From positions 1 through 12,176 of the forward strand of contig CALGSR010000094.1 of the NCBI GenBank assembly GCA_937902115.1: 12,176 nucleotides of DNA. The letters are read 5' to 3'. The first letter of the stretch is position 1. Every line of letters starts with the position of its first letter. The notes below the pieces were generated by a model. That model was not told the DNA's origin. It saw only the letters and a program-made list of their open reading frames with translations, and did no database searches. Shown piece after piece: positions 7,185-12,176 of the stretch. The DNA is from an uncultured Bacillus sp. Lineage in GTDB: Bacteria; Bacillota; Bacilli; Bacillales; Cytobacillaceae. Both the position numbers and the translations under genes were made by a program.

Positions 7185-7967
7185 ATGTCTATCGAAATCA
7201 TTAAACAAATTAAAGATTATTTAGTAGCAGGAGAAGTTGAAAAACGTGAAGTCGTTAAAGTTACATCAACGATTAAACCTGATTTAACAGTAGAAGAAGC
7301 TTATCAAGCGCAAGAACTGCTTGTTCAGCATAAATTAGACGAAGGTCATAAAATTGTTGGTCCGAAAATGGGCTTAACAAGTAAAGCAAAATGGGATCAA
7401 ATGGGCGTTTCTGAGCCTATCTATGGTTATGTATTTGACTATCAATTAGTTGATAGTGGTGGGGTTGTACCTTTCCAAATTCATCCAAAGGTAGAAGCTG
7501 AAATTGCTTTCTTAATTGGTGAAGATATTGAAGGACCTGGAATTACTGCAGCTCAAGTATTAGCAAAAACTGAATATGTATTACCAGCTATTGAAGTAAT
7601 TGACAGCCGTTATGAGAACTTTAATTTTACTCTTACAGATGTTATTGCGGATAATGCTTCTACATCAAGAGTTGTTTTCGGAAACACATTAAGAAAACCA
7701 AGTGAATTTGACCTTGAATTAATGGGAGCTACTCTTTCTGTTAATGGCCAGCTTAGAGAATTAGGTGCAGGTGCAGCTGTGTTAGGACACCCTGCAAATG
7801 CAATCGCTGTTCTAGCTAATATGTTAGCCAGAAAAGGAGAAAAAATTAAAAAAGGCGATCTTATTCTATCTGGTGCTCTAACTAGTGCTATCTTAGTAAA
7901 CGTTGGCGATTTTGTCAGCGCGAAATTTGATGGTTTAGGTGAAGTAACTCTAACTATGGGTGAATAA
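7185..7967 (+). CDS. 4-oxalocrotonate decarboxylase (2-oxo-3-hexenedioate decarboxylase, XylI/DmpH-like)
   Basis: Predicted Mg/Mn-dependent decarboxylase of 260 residues converting 2-oxo-3-hexenedioate (the keto form of 4-oxalocrotonate) to 2-oxopent-4-enoate and CO2. It is a paralogue of the preceding hydratase, sharing IHPKVEAEIAF and PAIEVIDSR metal-ligand motifs. Decarboxylase-type features are KMGLTSKAKWDQMGVSEPIYGY, here interrupted only by normal substitutions, and DSRYENFNFTLTDVIADNAS followed by TSR, where hydratases have DTVADNASCG. The ATG start is backed by TAGGAGG at 7171-7177. It is spaced 51 bp from the hydratase and 23 bp from the tautomerase, so all three are surely one transcript. 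In XylI/XylJ systems the unstable dienol product is passed directly to the hydratase in a complex, which fits the adjacent order here. Confidence 0.88.
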   Translation: MSIEIIKQIKDYLVAGEVEKREVVKVTSTIKPDLTVEEAYQAQELLVQHKLDEGHKIVGPKMGLTSKAKWDQMGVSEPIYGYVFDYQLVDSGGVVPFQIHPKVEAEIAFLIGEDIEGPGITAAQVLAKTEYVLPAIEVIDSRYENFNFTLTDVIADNASTSRVVFGNTLRKPSEFDLELMGATLSVNGQLRELGAGAAVLGHPANAIAVLANMLARKGEKIKKGDLILSGALTSAILVNVGDFVSAKFDGLGEVTLTMGE

Positions 7968-7990
7968 TTTTTTCGAAAGGGGAATTTGCA

Positions 7991-8182
7991 ATGCCGCTTA
8001 TTCAAATTAACATCATGGAAGGCAGACCGCCTGAAAAAATCAAAGCTTTGATTGAAAATGTTACAGAGACTGTCTCTGAAACTTTAGATGCTCCAAAGCA
8101 AAATGTTCGTGTTTTAGTTACAGAAATGCCGAAAACTCACTGGGGTATTGCTGGTGTCCCTGCCTCTGAAACTAGAAAATAA
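7991..8182 (+). CDS. 4-oxalocrotonate tautomerase (XylH/DmpI-like)
   Basis: Tiny tautomerase of 63 codons (62 residues after Met removal) that isomerises 2-hydroxymuconate to 2-oxo-3-hexenedioate. Removal of Met exposes the catalytic Pro1, as PLIQINIMEGR. Arg11 and Arg39 (NVRVLVTE), the substrate-binding arginines of 4-OT, are in place. Position 50, Phe in the Pseudomonas enzyme, is Trp here (KTHWGIAG); a Trp also occurs there in other family members I recall. Length equals the canonical 4-OT, which acts as a homohexamer. The ATG has GAAAGGGG at 7975-7982 upstream. It is the last gene before two terminators. It works after the dehydrogenase and before the decarboxylase, so gene order does not follow reaction order. 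Confidence 0.93.
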   Translation: MPLIQINIMEGRPPEKIKALIENVTETVSETLDAPKQNVRVLVTEMPKTHWGIAGVPASETRK

Positions 8183-8204
8183 TTGAGAAATAATAAATAA
8201 AATG

Positions 8205-8245
8205 AGAAACAGGATGTCTTAGCGAAAAACATCCTGTTTCTTTTT
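8205..8245 (+). terminator. Main terminator of the meta-pathway operon
   Basis: Perfect 12-bp stem GAAACAGGATGT (8206-8217) and ACATCCTGTTTC (8229-8240), 11-nt loop, then TTTTT. It lies 22 bp after the tautomerase stop. Confidence 0.93.
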
Positions 8246-8248
8246 GCT

Positions 8249-8278
8249 GCAGCTGTTTAAACAGTTGCTATTTTTTTT
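8249..8278 (+). terminator. Second, tandem terminator
   Basis: GCAGCTG (8249-8255) pairs with CAGTTGC (8262-8268), with one G-T pair, around TTTAAA. It is followed by TA and eight T residues. It lies 3 bp after the first terminator and probably gives tight insulation of the downstream gene. Confidence 0.75.
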
Positions 8279-8369
8279 GAAAAACTGCAATATAGGATCA
8301 GTGGTCCATTCCTTAGGTATATATATAATCTAAGTTACAATATACATATGATAGAGGGTTGATTTAGTC

Positions 8370-8987
8370 ATGTTATTAAAAAATGTATCAAATTACTTGG
8401 AAAGAATGTTCGTTGACATGGAGCAAACAGGAGAGCAAGAGGAAATAACTGTTTATAAAGAGGAGAAAGCCTTTATTGAAAAATATCAGCTATTGCCGAA
8501 GGATCAAAAGAATCTTCTTTTGATAGAAAGGGAGCCGTTTACTCGGTTTCAAGGAGCATATATTGAACGCTGTAATAAAGAAACGGATGAATTGATCGCA
8601 GAGGAATCAACGTCCTTTTTAGAAATGCCCATTCATTATTTTAAGAATCATATTGAGGAATTTATGTATTTGGAATCTACTTGGTTTGAAATGGTTGGAG
8701 CAGATGCCGTTTCTTTTGAAGCGGACAGTGTATTTGGAACCTATGATGTGATGCTAGGGTTAAAACTCCCTAAAAAGAAGGAAGCATCGATAAAAACTTT
8801 CATAACAAATCATCTAAATCAAGGGAGTGGTACCTTTAGTTTAATGTTTAACTCAAGTGACGGTCTGTGGGATTTTAATTTTTCCTTAAACGGCTTGAGT
8901 GAATACAAGGAGGATTGGACAATCAATGAAGCGTATTGTGCCATTTATCGTTTTTTATTTCAGCTCGTTGAAGGGGTAGAGGCGTAG
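8370..8987 (+). CDS. Hypothetical acidic protein, 205 residues
   Basis: I do not recognise a family with confidence. The product is soluble-looking: no signal peptide and no membrane segment. It is rich in Glu, Asp, Phe and Tyr, and has only two cysteines (ERCNKE and EAYCAI). Notable stretches are SFLEMPIHYFKNHIEEFMYL, ESTWFEMVGADAVSFEAD, and SSDGLWDFNFSLNGL near the C-terminus. These look like a conserved globular core rather than a random frame, and the acidic character suggests a cytosolic protein of the Bacillaceae type. The ATG at 8370 is preceded by AGAGGG at 8353-8358, about 11 nt away. TATAAT at 8324-8329 could be its -10, but no good -35 is visible. It is separated from the meta operon by two terminators, and lies 88 bp before cwlJ on the same strand. 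A link to sporulation is possible from position only. Confidence 0.75.
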   Translation: MLLKNVSNYLERMFVDMEQTGEQEEITVYKEEKAFIEKYQLLPKDQKNLLLIEREPFTRFQGAYIERCNKETDELIAEESTSFLEMPIHYFKNHIEEFMYLESTWFEMVGADAVSFEADSVFGTYDVMLGLKLPKKKEASIKTFITNHLNQGSGTFSLMFNSSDGLWDFNFSLNGLSEYKEDWTINEAYCAIYRFLFQLVEGVEA

Positions 8988-9061
8988 TTTTTTGTAAGTC
9001 ATATAATAAAATTATTGGAATATAGGACAGATGTATCCATTATGATAATAGGGGAGGCATA

Positions 9062-9088
9062 ATGGAGGTGACACCATGGCAGTTGTAA
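9062..9088 (+). other. Possible 8-codon leader ORF overlapping the cwlJ start
   Basis: ATG at 9062 opens MEVTPWQL and stops at 9086-9088, overlapping the cwlJ start codon in another frame. GGGGAGG at 9051-9057 could serve it, although the 4-nt spacing is short. It also contains the cwlJ Shine-Dalgarno sequence. It may be fortuitous. Confidence 0.2.
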
Positions 9089-9504
9089 AAGCGACTGATT
9101 CAGATATTGCCTTATTAGCCAGGCTCTTAAGGGCAGAAGGAGAAGGAGAAGGTCAGCAAGGGATGCTGATGATCGGCAATGTCGGGATAAATCGGATTCG
9201 AGCAAATTGTTCCGACTTTAAAGGGCTGCGAACAGTACCAGAGATGATTTATCAACCACATGCGTTTGAAGTAACGACGAAGGGATATTTCTATCAGCGT
9301 GCGAGAGAAAGTGAAAAACGTCTGGCGCGAAGAAATATTAGAGGCGAAAGGTTATGGCCAGCAAAATTTAGTTTATGGTATTTCCGCCCAGAAGGGGATT
9401 GTCCTGCTACATGGTATGATCAGCCATTAGTCGGGCGCTTTAAGCTCCATTGTTTTTATGAGCCAACAGGGGAAGAATGTGCAAATATTTATAATACCTT
9501 TTAA
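9076..9504 (+). CDS. cwlJ: Spore cortex-lytic cell wall hydrolase CwlJ
   Basis: 142 residues, the same length as B. subtilis CwlJ and collinear with it from MAVV to the terminal YNTF. CwlJ is a coat-associated enzyme that degrades spore cortex peptidoglycan (muramic-lactam containing) during germination, triggered by Ca-dipicolinate, and depends on GerQ for localisation. Family-typical segments are LLARLLRAEGEGEGQQGMLM (the Glu belongs to the SleB/CwlJ hydrolase fold), NVGINRIRANCSDFKGLRT, MIYQPHAFE, and AKFSLWYFRPEGDCPATWY. The enzyme lacks a signal peptide, as expected for a protein made in the mother cell. GGAGGTGA at 9064-9071 gives a strong start at ATG 9076. In B. subtilis the gene is sigma-E dependent; I could not find a convincing sigma-E promoter here. 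No gerQ or ycbP-like neighbour is visible. Confidence 0.97.
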   Translation: MAVVKATDSDIALLARLLRAEGEGEGQQGMLMIGNVGINRIRANCSDFKGLRTVPEMIYQPHAFEVTTKGYFYQRARESEKRLARRNIRGERLWPAKFSLWYFRPEGDCPATWYDQPLVGRFKLHCFYEPTGEECANIYNTF

Positions 9505-9518
9505 CCAATTCCTTACAA

Positions 9519-9547
9519 TTTAAATTTTCGCAATAACAAAATAAAAT
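9519..9547 (+). promoter_or_regulatory. Sigma-A promoter for the TPP-riboswitch transcript
   Basis: TTTAAA (9519-9524) and TAAAAT (9542-9547) with a 17-bp spacer. The predicted start near 9554 coincides with the first P1 base of the riboswitch. Confidence 0.5.
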
Positions 9548-9552
9548 CATCG

Positions 9553-9647
9553 ACTGCTAGGGGTGCCTCATAAAGGGCTGAGAAAAAGGCGATTTGTTTT
9601 TTTAACCCTTGTACCTGATCCGGGTCATGCCGGCGGAGGAAAGTAGG
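9553..9647 (+). ncRNA. TPP riboswitch (THI element)
   Basis: All conserved aptamer elements are present in order: TAGGGGTGCC (9558-9567), GGGCTGAGA (9575-9583), ACCCTTGTACCTGATC (9605-9620), and the GGTCATGCCGGCG block followed by GAGGAAAGTAGG. P1 can form between CTGCT (9554-9558) and AGTAG (9642-9646). It binds thiamine pyrophosphate and switches expression off when TPP is plentiful. The segment GATCCGG (9617-9623) is complementary to CCGGATC (9677-9683), the left arm of the downstream terminator, so TPP-free RNA can form an antiterminator. It controls the ThiM-like and ThiW-like genes that follow. Confidence 0.96.
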
Positions 9648-9675
9648 ATATTAATTGTCTATTCTTACTAGCTGA

Positions 9676-9709
9676 GCCGGATCCTGATTCTCTGAGGATT
9701 TGGTTTTTT
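9676..9709 (+). terminator. Riboswitch-controlled terminator
   Basis: CCGGATCCT (9677-9685) pairs with AGGATTTGG (9695-9703), including two G-T pairs, around a 9-nt loop and before TTTTTT (9704-9709). It ends 54 bp before the ThiM-like start. The left arm is shared with the antiterminator pairing to 9617-9623, extendable past a single mismatch by GA (9674-9675) with TC (9625-9626). Confidence 0.88.
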
Positions 9710-9763
9710 ATTTTATCTTCTTATTTCATGCCTCATCTTGAAAAAGTCGGGAGGTAAGGATAC

Positions 9764-10573
9764 ATGGAGAAAAGCCGGGTTCATTCTATTTTAAAAAAGG
9801 TCAGGTATAATAATCCGATAGTTTATTATTTTACAGCTGCCCACGAAGCTTATTTTACAACTAATGGTCTTTTAGCCTTGGGGGCAACACCTATAATTGG
9901 CGGGGCAATTGAAGAAGCCGATGAAGTAGTAAGGAACGCTGAAGCGGTTATTCTTAACATGGATCTCTCTGAGCACATTGCAGAAAGATTGCTTACTGCG
10001 GCTAAGATAGCTTATAAACATAAAATTCCGCTCATTTTTGATTCTACTGGAGTCGGTCTTTCTACATTTAGGAAACAGATATCACGGCAATTACTAAAGG
10101 AGATTAAAGTATCGGTCATTCACGGTACTGCGTTGGATATTGCCTTTTTAATTGGAGAGAAATGGGATTTGTCGGCGGAAGGGACGAATTACTTTAATCA
10201 AAACGAATGTGAACTTGCTCTCTTGGCAGCTAAGAGGCTTTACACAACTATTGTAATATCAGGGAAAAATCAAGTCGTATCAGATGGGGTCACTACTTAT
10301 TCTGTTCATAACAGTGATCCGCTATTAACAAAAGTGGCGGGCTCAAGCAGCTTTTTATCTGCTATCATCGGTACAAGTGCAGCGGTGGAGGAGAATTTGT
10401 TTGAAGCGGTTGTCTCTGCGTTGCTTTTTAATGGAGTGAGTGCAGAAATTGCTGCTAATAAAACGGAAGGACAGGGGCCGGGGAGTTTTCAAATTGAGTT
10501 TTTTAATCAATTATCAATCATTACCTCTTCGGAATTAGCTTTATATGGTTCTTTTACAAGGTATGAAATATAA
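9764..10573 (+). CDS. ThiM-like (hydroxyethylthiazole kinase family) protein with altered active site
   Basis: 269 residues, the normal ThiM length. ThiM phosphorylates 4-methyl-5-(2-hydroxyethyl)thiazole in thiamine salvage. Family membership is clear from TNGLLALGATPIIGG (33-47), KIPLIFD (87-93), LLTKVAG (187-193) and GPGSFQIEFFNQLS near the C-terminus. However, the catalytic motifs are changed compared with B. subtilis ThiM as I recall it: ITNNVVTNFTAN becomes FTAAHEAYFTTN (23-34), DPVGAG becomes DSTGVG (93-98), RGNAAEI becomes HGTALDI (120-126), and the phosphoryl-transfer loop GAGC becomes GSSS (193-196), losing the Cys/Asp position. The frame is intact and the start is strong (GGGAGGT at 9749-9755), so it is under selection, not a fresh pseudogene. 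It may be a catalytically dead regulator-like paralogue or a kinase for a different substrate. Its place behind a TPP riboswitch and before thiW ties it to thiamine metabolism. Confidence 0.85.
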   Translation: MEKSRVHSILKKVRYNNPIVYYFTAAHEAYFTTNGLLALGATPIIGGAIEEADEVVRNAEAVILNMDLSEHIAERLLTAAKIAYKHKIPLIFDSTGVGLSTFRKQISRQLLKEIKVSVIHGTALDIAFLIGEKWDLSAEGTNYFNQNECELALLAAKRLYTTIVISGKNQVVSDGVTTYSVHNSDPLLTKVAGSSSFLSAIIGTSAAVEENLFEAVVSALLFNGVSAEIAANKTEGQGPGSFQIEFFNQLSIITSSELALYGSFTRYEI

Positions 10574-10603
10574 TACAACTGATAAAGATCGAGCATTAGA
10601 TAT

Positions 10604-10634
10604 AAGGCTGGCTCAAACGATAAGAGTCAGCCTT
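10604..10634 (+). terminator. Hairpin between the ThiM-like and ThiW-like genes
   Basis: AAGGCTGGCTC (10604-10614) pairs with GAGTCAGCCTT (10624-10634), 11 pairs with one G-T, around a 9-nt loop. It is followed by GAATTTTAG, a poor U-tract, so it is at best a weak terminator and may instead set mRNA stability between the two cistrons. Confidence 0.45.
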
Positions 10635-10678
10635 GAATTTTAGAGTAGAATATATAACAAAGAGGAGTACTATGCAAA

Positions 10679-11179
10679 GTGAATAAAACATTGAAACTGA
10701 CAACGACCGCAATGATTATTGCCATTGGTACATTAACAAGTCACATTTTATACATACCGGTAGGTTTTACAAAGTTATTTCCGATTCAACATTTTCTTAA
10801 CGTGTTTTCAGCCGTTTTTCTTGGACCATGGTATGCAGTCATGCAGGCATTATCGATTTCATTATTAAGGAATATTTTAGGGACAGGCTCTATTTTTGCC
10901 TTTCCAGGAAGTATAATAGGAGCATTTTTAGCGGCATATTTGTATAAAAAGACAAATAAATTAGCATTTTCATGTATGGGTGAAATCGTCGGAACGGGTA
11001 TTTTGGGAGCGATGGCCTGTTATCCTATCGCTACTCTATTATTGGGGCAAAAAGCAGCATTATTTGGTTTTATTCCAGCTTTTATCTTTAGTTCTTTTAC
11101 AGGAGCGGCTATTGGGTTTATTTTACTAGGTCTAATCCTAAAGAATTCATCCTTAAAACAATTTCAACAACGGCAATAG
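10679..11179 (+). CDS. thiW: ThiW-type S component of an ECF transporter (thiazole uptake)
   Basis: Membrane protein of 166 residues, predicted substrate-binding (S) component of an energy-coupling factor transporter, thought to bring in hydroxyethylthiazole. Family segments are the N-terminal KLTTTAMIIAIGTLTSHILY, then FPIQHFLNVFSAVFLGPWYA and SLLRNILGTGSIFAFPGSII followed by GAFLAAYLYKK; about five to six hydrophobic segments span the chain. No ATPase or T component is adjacent, so it would use the shared EcfA/EcfT module encoded elsewhere. The GTG at 10679 is preferred, with AGAGGAG at 10661-10667, about 11 nt away. An ATG at 10672 opens only a four-codon frame (ATG CAA AGT GAA TAA) overlapping that start. 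It lies 105 bp after the ThiM-like gene across a hairpin and is presumably on the riboswitch transcript. Confidence 0.9.
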   Translation: MNKTLKLTTTAMIIAIGTLTSHILYIPVGFTKLFPIQHFLNVFSAVFLGPWYAVMQALSISLLRNILGTGSIFAFPGSIIGAFLAAYLYKKTNKLAFSCMGEIVGTGILGAMACYPIATLLLGQKAALFGFIPAFIFSSFTGAAIGFILLGLILKNSSLKQFQQRQ

Positions 11180-11231
11180 TCATTTGGAACACGTAAAAAT
11201 AATCATAGAATCATTGAAGGTGGAGAAGAAT

Positions 11232-11303
11232 ATGTTTACAATTAGAATAAATGATCAAAGTTCTTTATGTTCAGAAGGGTCAAATTTAGTTACTGCAGCT
11301 TGA
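11232..11303 (+). pseudogene. Truncated [2Fe-2S] ferredoxin-like fragment (XylT/DmpQ type?)
   Basis: ATG at 11232 with a good GGTGGAG (11219-11225) 6 nt upstream opens 23 codons ending in TGA at 11301. It is too short to be a known gene. The peptide starts MFTIRIN and contains CSEGSNLVTAA, which resembles the N-terminal beta-strands and the CxEGxxLLxA turn of plant-type ferredoxins, notably XylT-type proteins (CAEGQSVLRA as I recall). These ferredoxins reduce inactivated catechol 2,3-dioxygenase. The cluster-binding cysteines of a normal ferredoxin would come later. Reading on in frame past the TGA gives 16 more codons, including CIERGDFECGQQC, reminiscent of but not equal to the CxxxxCxxC loop, before another TGA that overlaps the next gene. 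I infer a remnant of a lost ferredoxin gene; a leader peptide for the V4R gene is the alternative. Confidence 0.4.
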
Positions 11304-11332
11304 GTTGAATGCATAGAAAGAGGTGACTTTGA

Positions 11333-12176
11333 ATGCGGCCAACAATGCCGATGATAAATGGTATGGTGTTAGAAACAAAAAATGAAATCAGTCAAATGAC
11401 CCATAATCGTTCTATCATAGTTGATACGCATGCTTTTGGATCCTTTAGAAAAGATTTAATACACAATATTGGGATAGAAAGGTCAAAAGGTTTTTTGTTT
11501 CGTTATGGCTGGAATTTAGGGAGACAAGATGCGAAAGACTGCAAAGAAAAGGGAAAGTATGAATCGCTTGAGGAATTAATTGAATACGGCCCAATTATCC
11601 ATTCAATGAAAGGATATGTAAAGTCGATCACCACGAGGCTCGAGGTCAAAAATGAAAACGGTGTTGAAACGTTACATATGGAAAGTATATGGGAGAAGTC
11701 CTTTGAAGCAGATGAACATCTTGATAAAATAGGCAGAAGTTCAATTCCGGCCTGTTATTCCCTTGCCGGATATGCGAGTGGTTATGTATCAGAGGTATTC
11801 GGTCATAGAGTTATTTTTAAAGAGGTATGCTGCAGGGCTTCGGGTGACAATGAATGTTACTCGATTGGAAAAAGCGAAAATCTGTGGGGCAATGAAATTA
11901 AAGATGAATTGTATTTCTTGCATGAAATGCCAATCGTTGAAGAGCTGGAATTAACTTATGAAAAACTTTTGCGTGAACGAGATCAACTCATATTAGCCAA
12001 TAAGATCAATAAGATATTAACGAATGAAGTGGTTAACGGCGCGGATTTAAAGCAAATTATTCACGAAGTATATCACCTGACAGCGATTCCAACAGCCGTT
12101 CATACGGTCAATGGTTACAATACGATAGCTGCGGCGGGTTTTTCGACAGATTCTGAAGCATTAACACCACATGTCA
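11333..12176 (+). CDS. XylR_N/V4R-domain aromatic-responsive regulator, 5' part
   Basis: The frame is open from ATG 11333 to the window edge (281 codons). AGAGGTGA at 11319-11326 gives a strong start. Residues 1 to about 100 resemble the XylR N-terminal aromatic-sensing domain: HAFGSFRKDLIHNIGIERSK, then GFLFRYGWNLGRQDAKD. Residues about 120-190 form the V4R domain, ending in the typical cysteine pattern CCRASGDNECYSIG. After it comes a short linker, ELTYEKLLRERDQLILANKI, and then a second sensor-like region (TAIPTAVHTVNGYNTIAAAG) like that found before the C-terminal helix-turn-helix of PucR/CdaR proteins. Proteobacterial XylR/DmpR have a sigma-54 AAA+ domain here; none is started within the window. 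I infer a PucR-type regulator sensing phenol-like compounds. The DNA-binding part lies outside the window. Confidence 0.82.
   Translation, partial: MRPTMPMINGMVLETKNEISQMTHNRSIIVDTHAFGSFRKDLIHNIGIERSKGFLFRYGWNLGRQDAKDCKEKGKYESLEELIEYGPIIHSMKGYVKSITTRLEVKNENGVETLHMESIWEKSFEADEHLDKIGRSSIPACYSLAGYASGYVSEVFGHRVIFKEVCCRASGDNECYSIGKSENLWGNEIKDELYFLHEMPIVEELELTYEKLLRERDQLILANKINKILTNEVVNGADLKQIIHEVYHLTAIPTAVHTVNGYNTIAAAGFSTDSEALTPHV

Noticed and set aside
7610..8005. Minus-strand frame of 131 residues
   Set aside because: It is the antisense shadow of the decarboxylase gene, with no start signal and no family resemblance.
8249..8268. Near-perfect palindrome as an attachment or recombination site
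   Set aside because: It is followed by eight T residues after a catabolic operon, which is better explained as a second terminator. No integrase or repeat is present.
8999..9060. Sigma-E promoter for cwlJ
   Set aside because: ATATAG near 9020 could be a -35, but the -10 region CATTATGA matches the sigma-E consensus in few positions.
11763..11954. Reading frame of 63 residues in another frame
   Set aside because: It lies inside the V4R regulator, whose own frame is open across the whole region with clear domain motifs.

Overview
The window is low-GC, with strong GGAGG-type ribosome binding sites, TTG and GTG starts, sigma-A promoters, rho-independent terminators and the spore-germination lytic enzyme CwlJ. 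Together these point to a spore-forming member of the Bacillaceae (Bacillus/Neobacillus-like). I cannot name the species. No tRNA, rRNA, CRISPR array or insertion sequence was seen.

Layout. (1) 1-3124: the 3' half of an ExoA-type exonuclease III gene with its terminator, then a promoter and a large Suv3-type DExH RNA helicase with a long helical N-terminal extension and a C-terminal four-cysteine knuckle. (2) 3154-3660: a near-consensus promoter, a small MIP18/DUF59 (YitW/SufT-like) Fe-S assembly gene and a bidirectional terminator. (3) 3667-8278: an aromatic-degradation block. An IclR-family regulator gene on the minus strand diverges from four plus-strand genes: 2-hydroxymuconic semialdehyde dehydrogenase, 2-oxopent-4-enoate hydratase, 4-oxalocrotonate decarboxylase and 4-oxalocrotonate tautomerase. 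These form the oxidative (oxalocrotonate) branch of the catechol meta-cleavage pathway. The regulator/operon gap carries three copies of one shared motif, the best candidate operators. A hairpin terminator lies inside the operon after the first gene, and tandem terminators close it. (4) 8370-9504: an unrecognised acidic 205-residue protein and cwlJ. (5) 9519-11179: a promoter, a TPP riboswitch with visible terminator and antiterminator pairings, a ThiM-like protein whose active-site motifs are altered, and a ThiW-type thiazole transporter S component. (6) 11232-12176: a 23-codon fragment resembling the N-terminus of a XylT-type [2Fe-2S] ferredoxin, then the 5' part of a XylR_N/V4R aromatic-sensing regulator that runs off the window. 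This last reading frame is open to the window edge.

How the genes fit together. The dehydrogenase, tautomerase, decarboxylase and hydratase would convert 2-hydroxymuconic semialdehyde to 4-hydroxy-2-oxovalerate. The ring-cleavage dioxygenase, the aldolase and the acylating acetaldehyde dehydrogenase are not in the window. The ferredoxin remnant and the V4R regulator at the right edge suggest that more aromatic-catabolism genes lie beyond it, with the thiamine-salvage and germination genes between the two parts. The most interesting points are the ThiM-like protein with a rewritten active site under a TPP riboswitch, the three-copy operator motif of the IclR-controlled operon, the ferredoxin remnant next to the V4R regulator, and the Suv3-like helicase.
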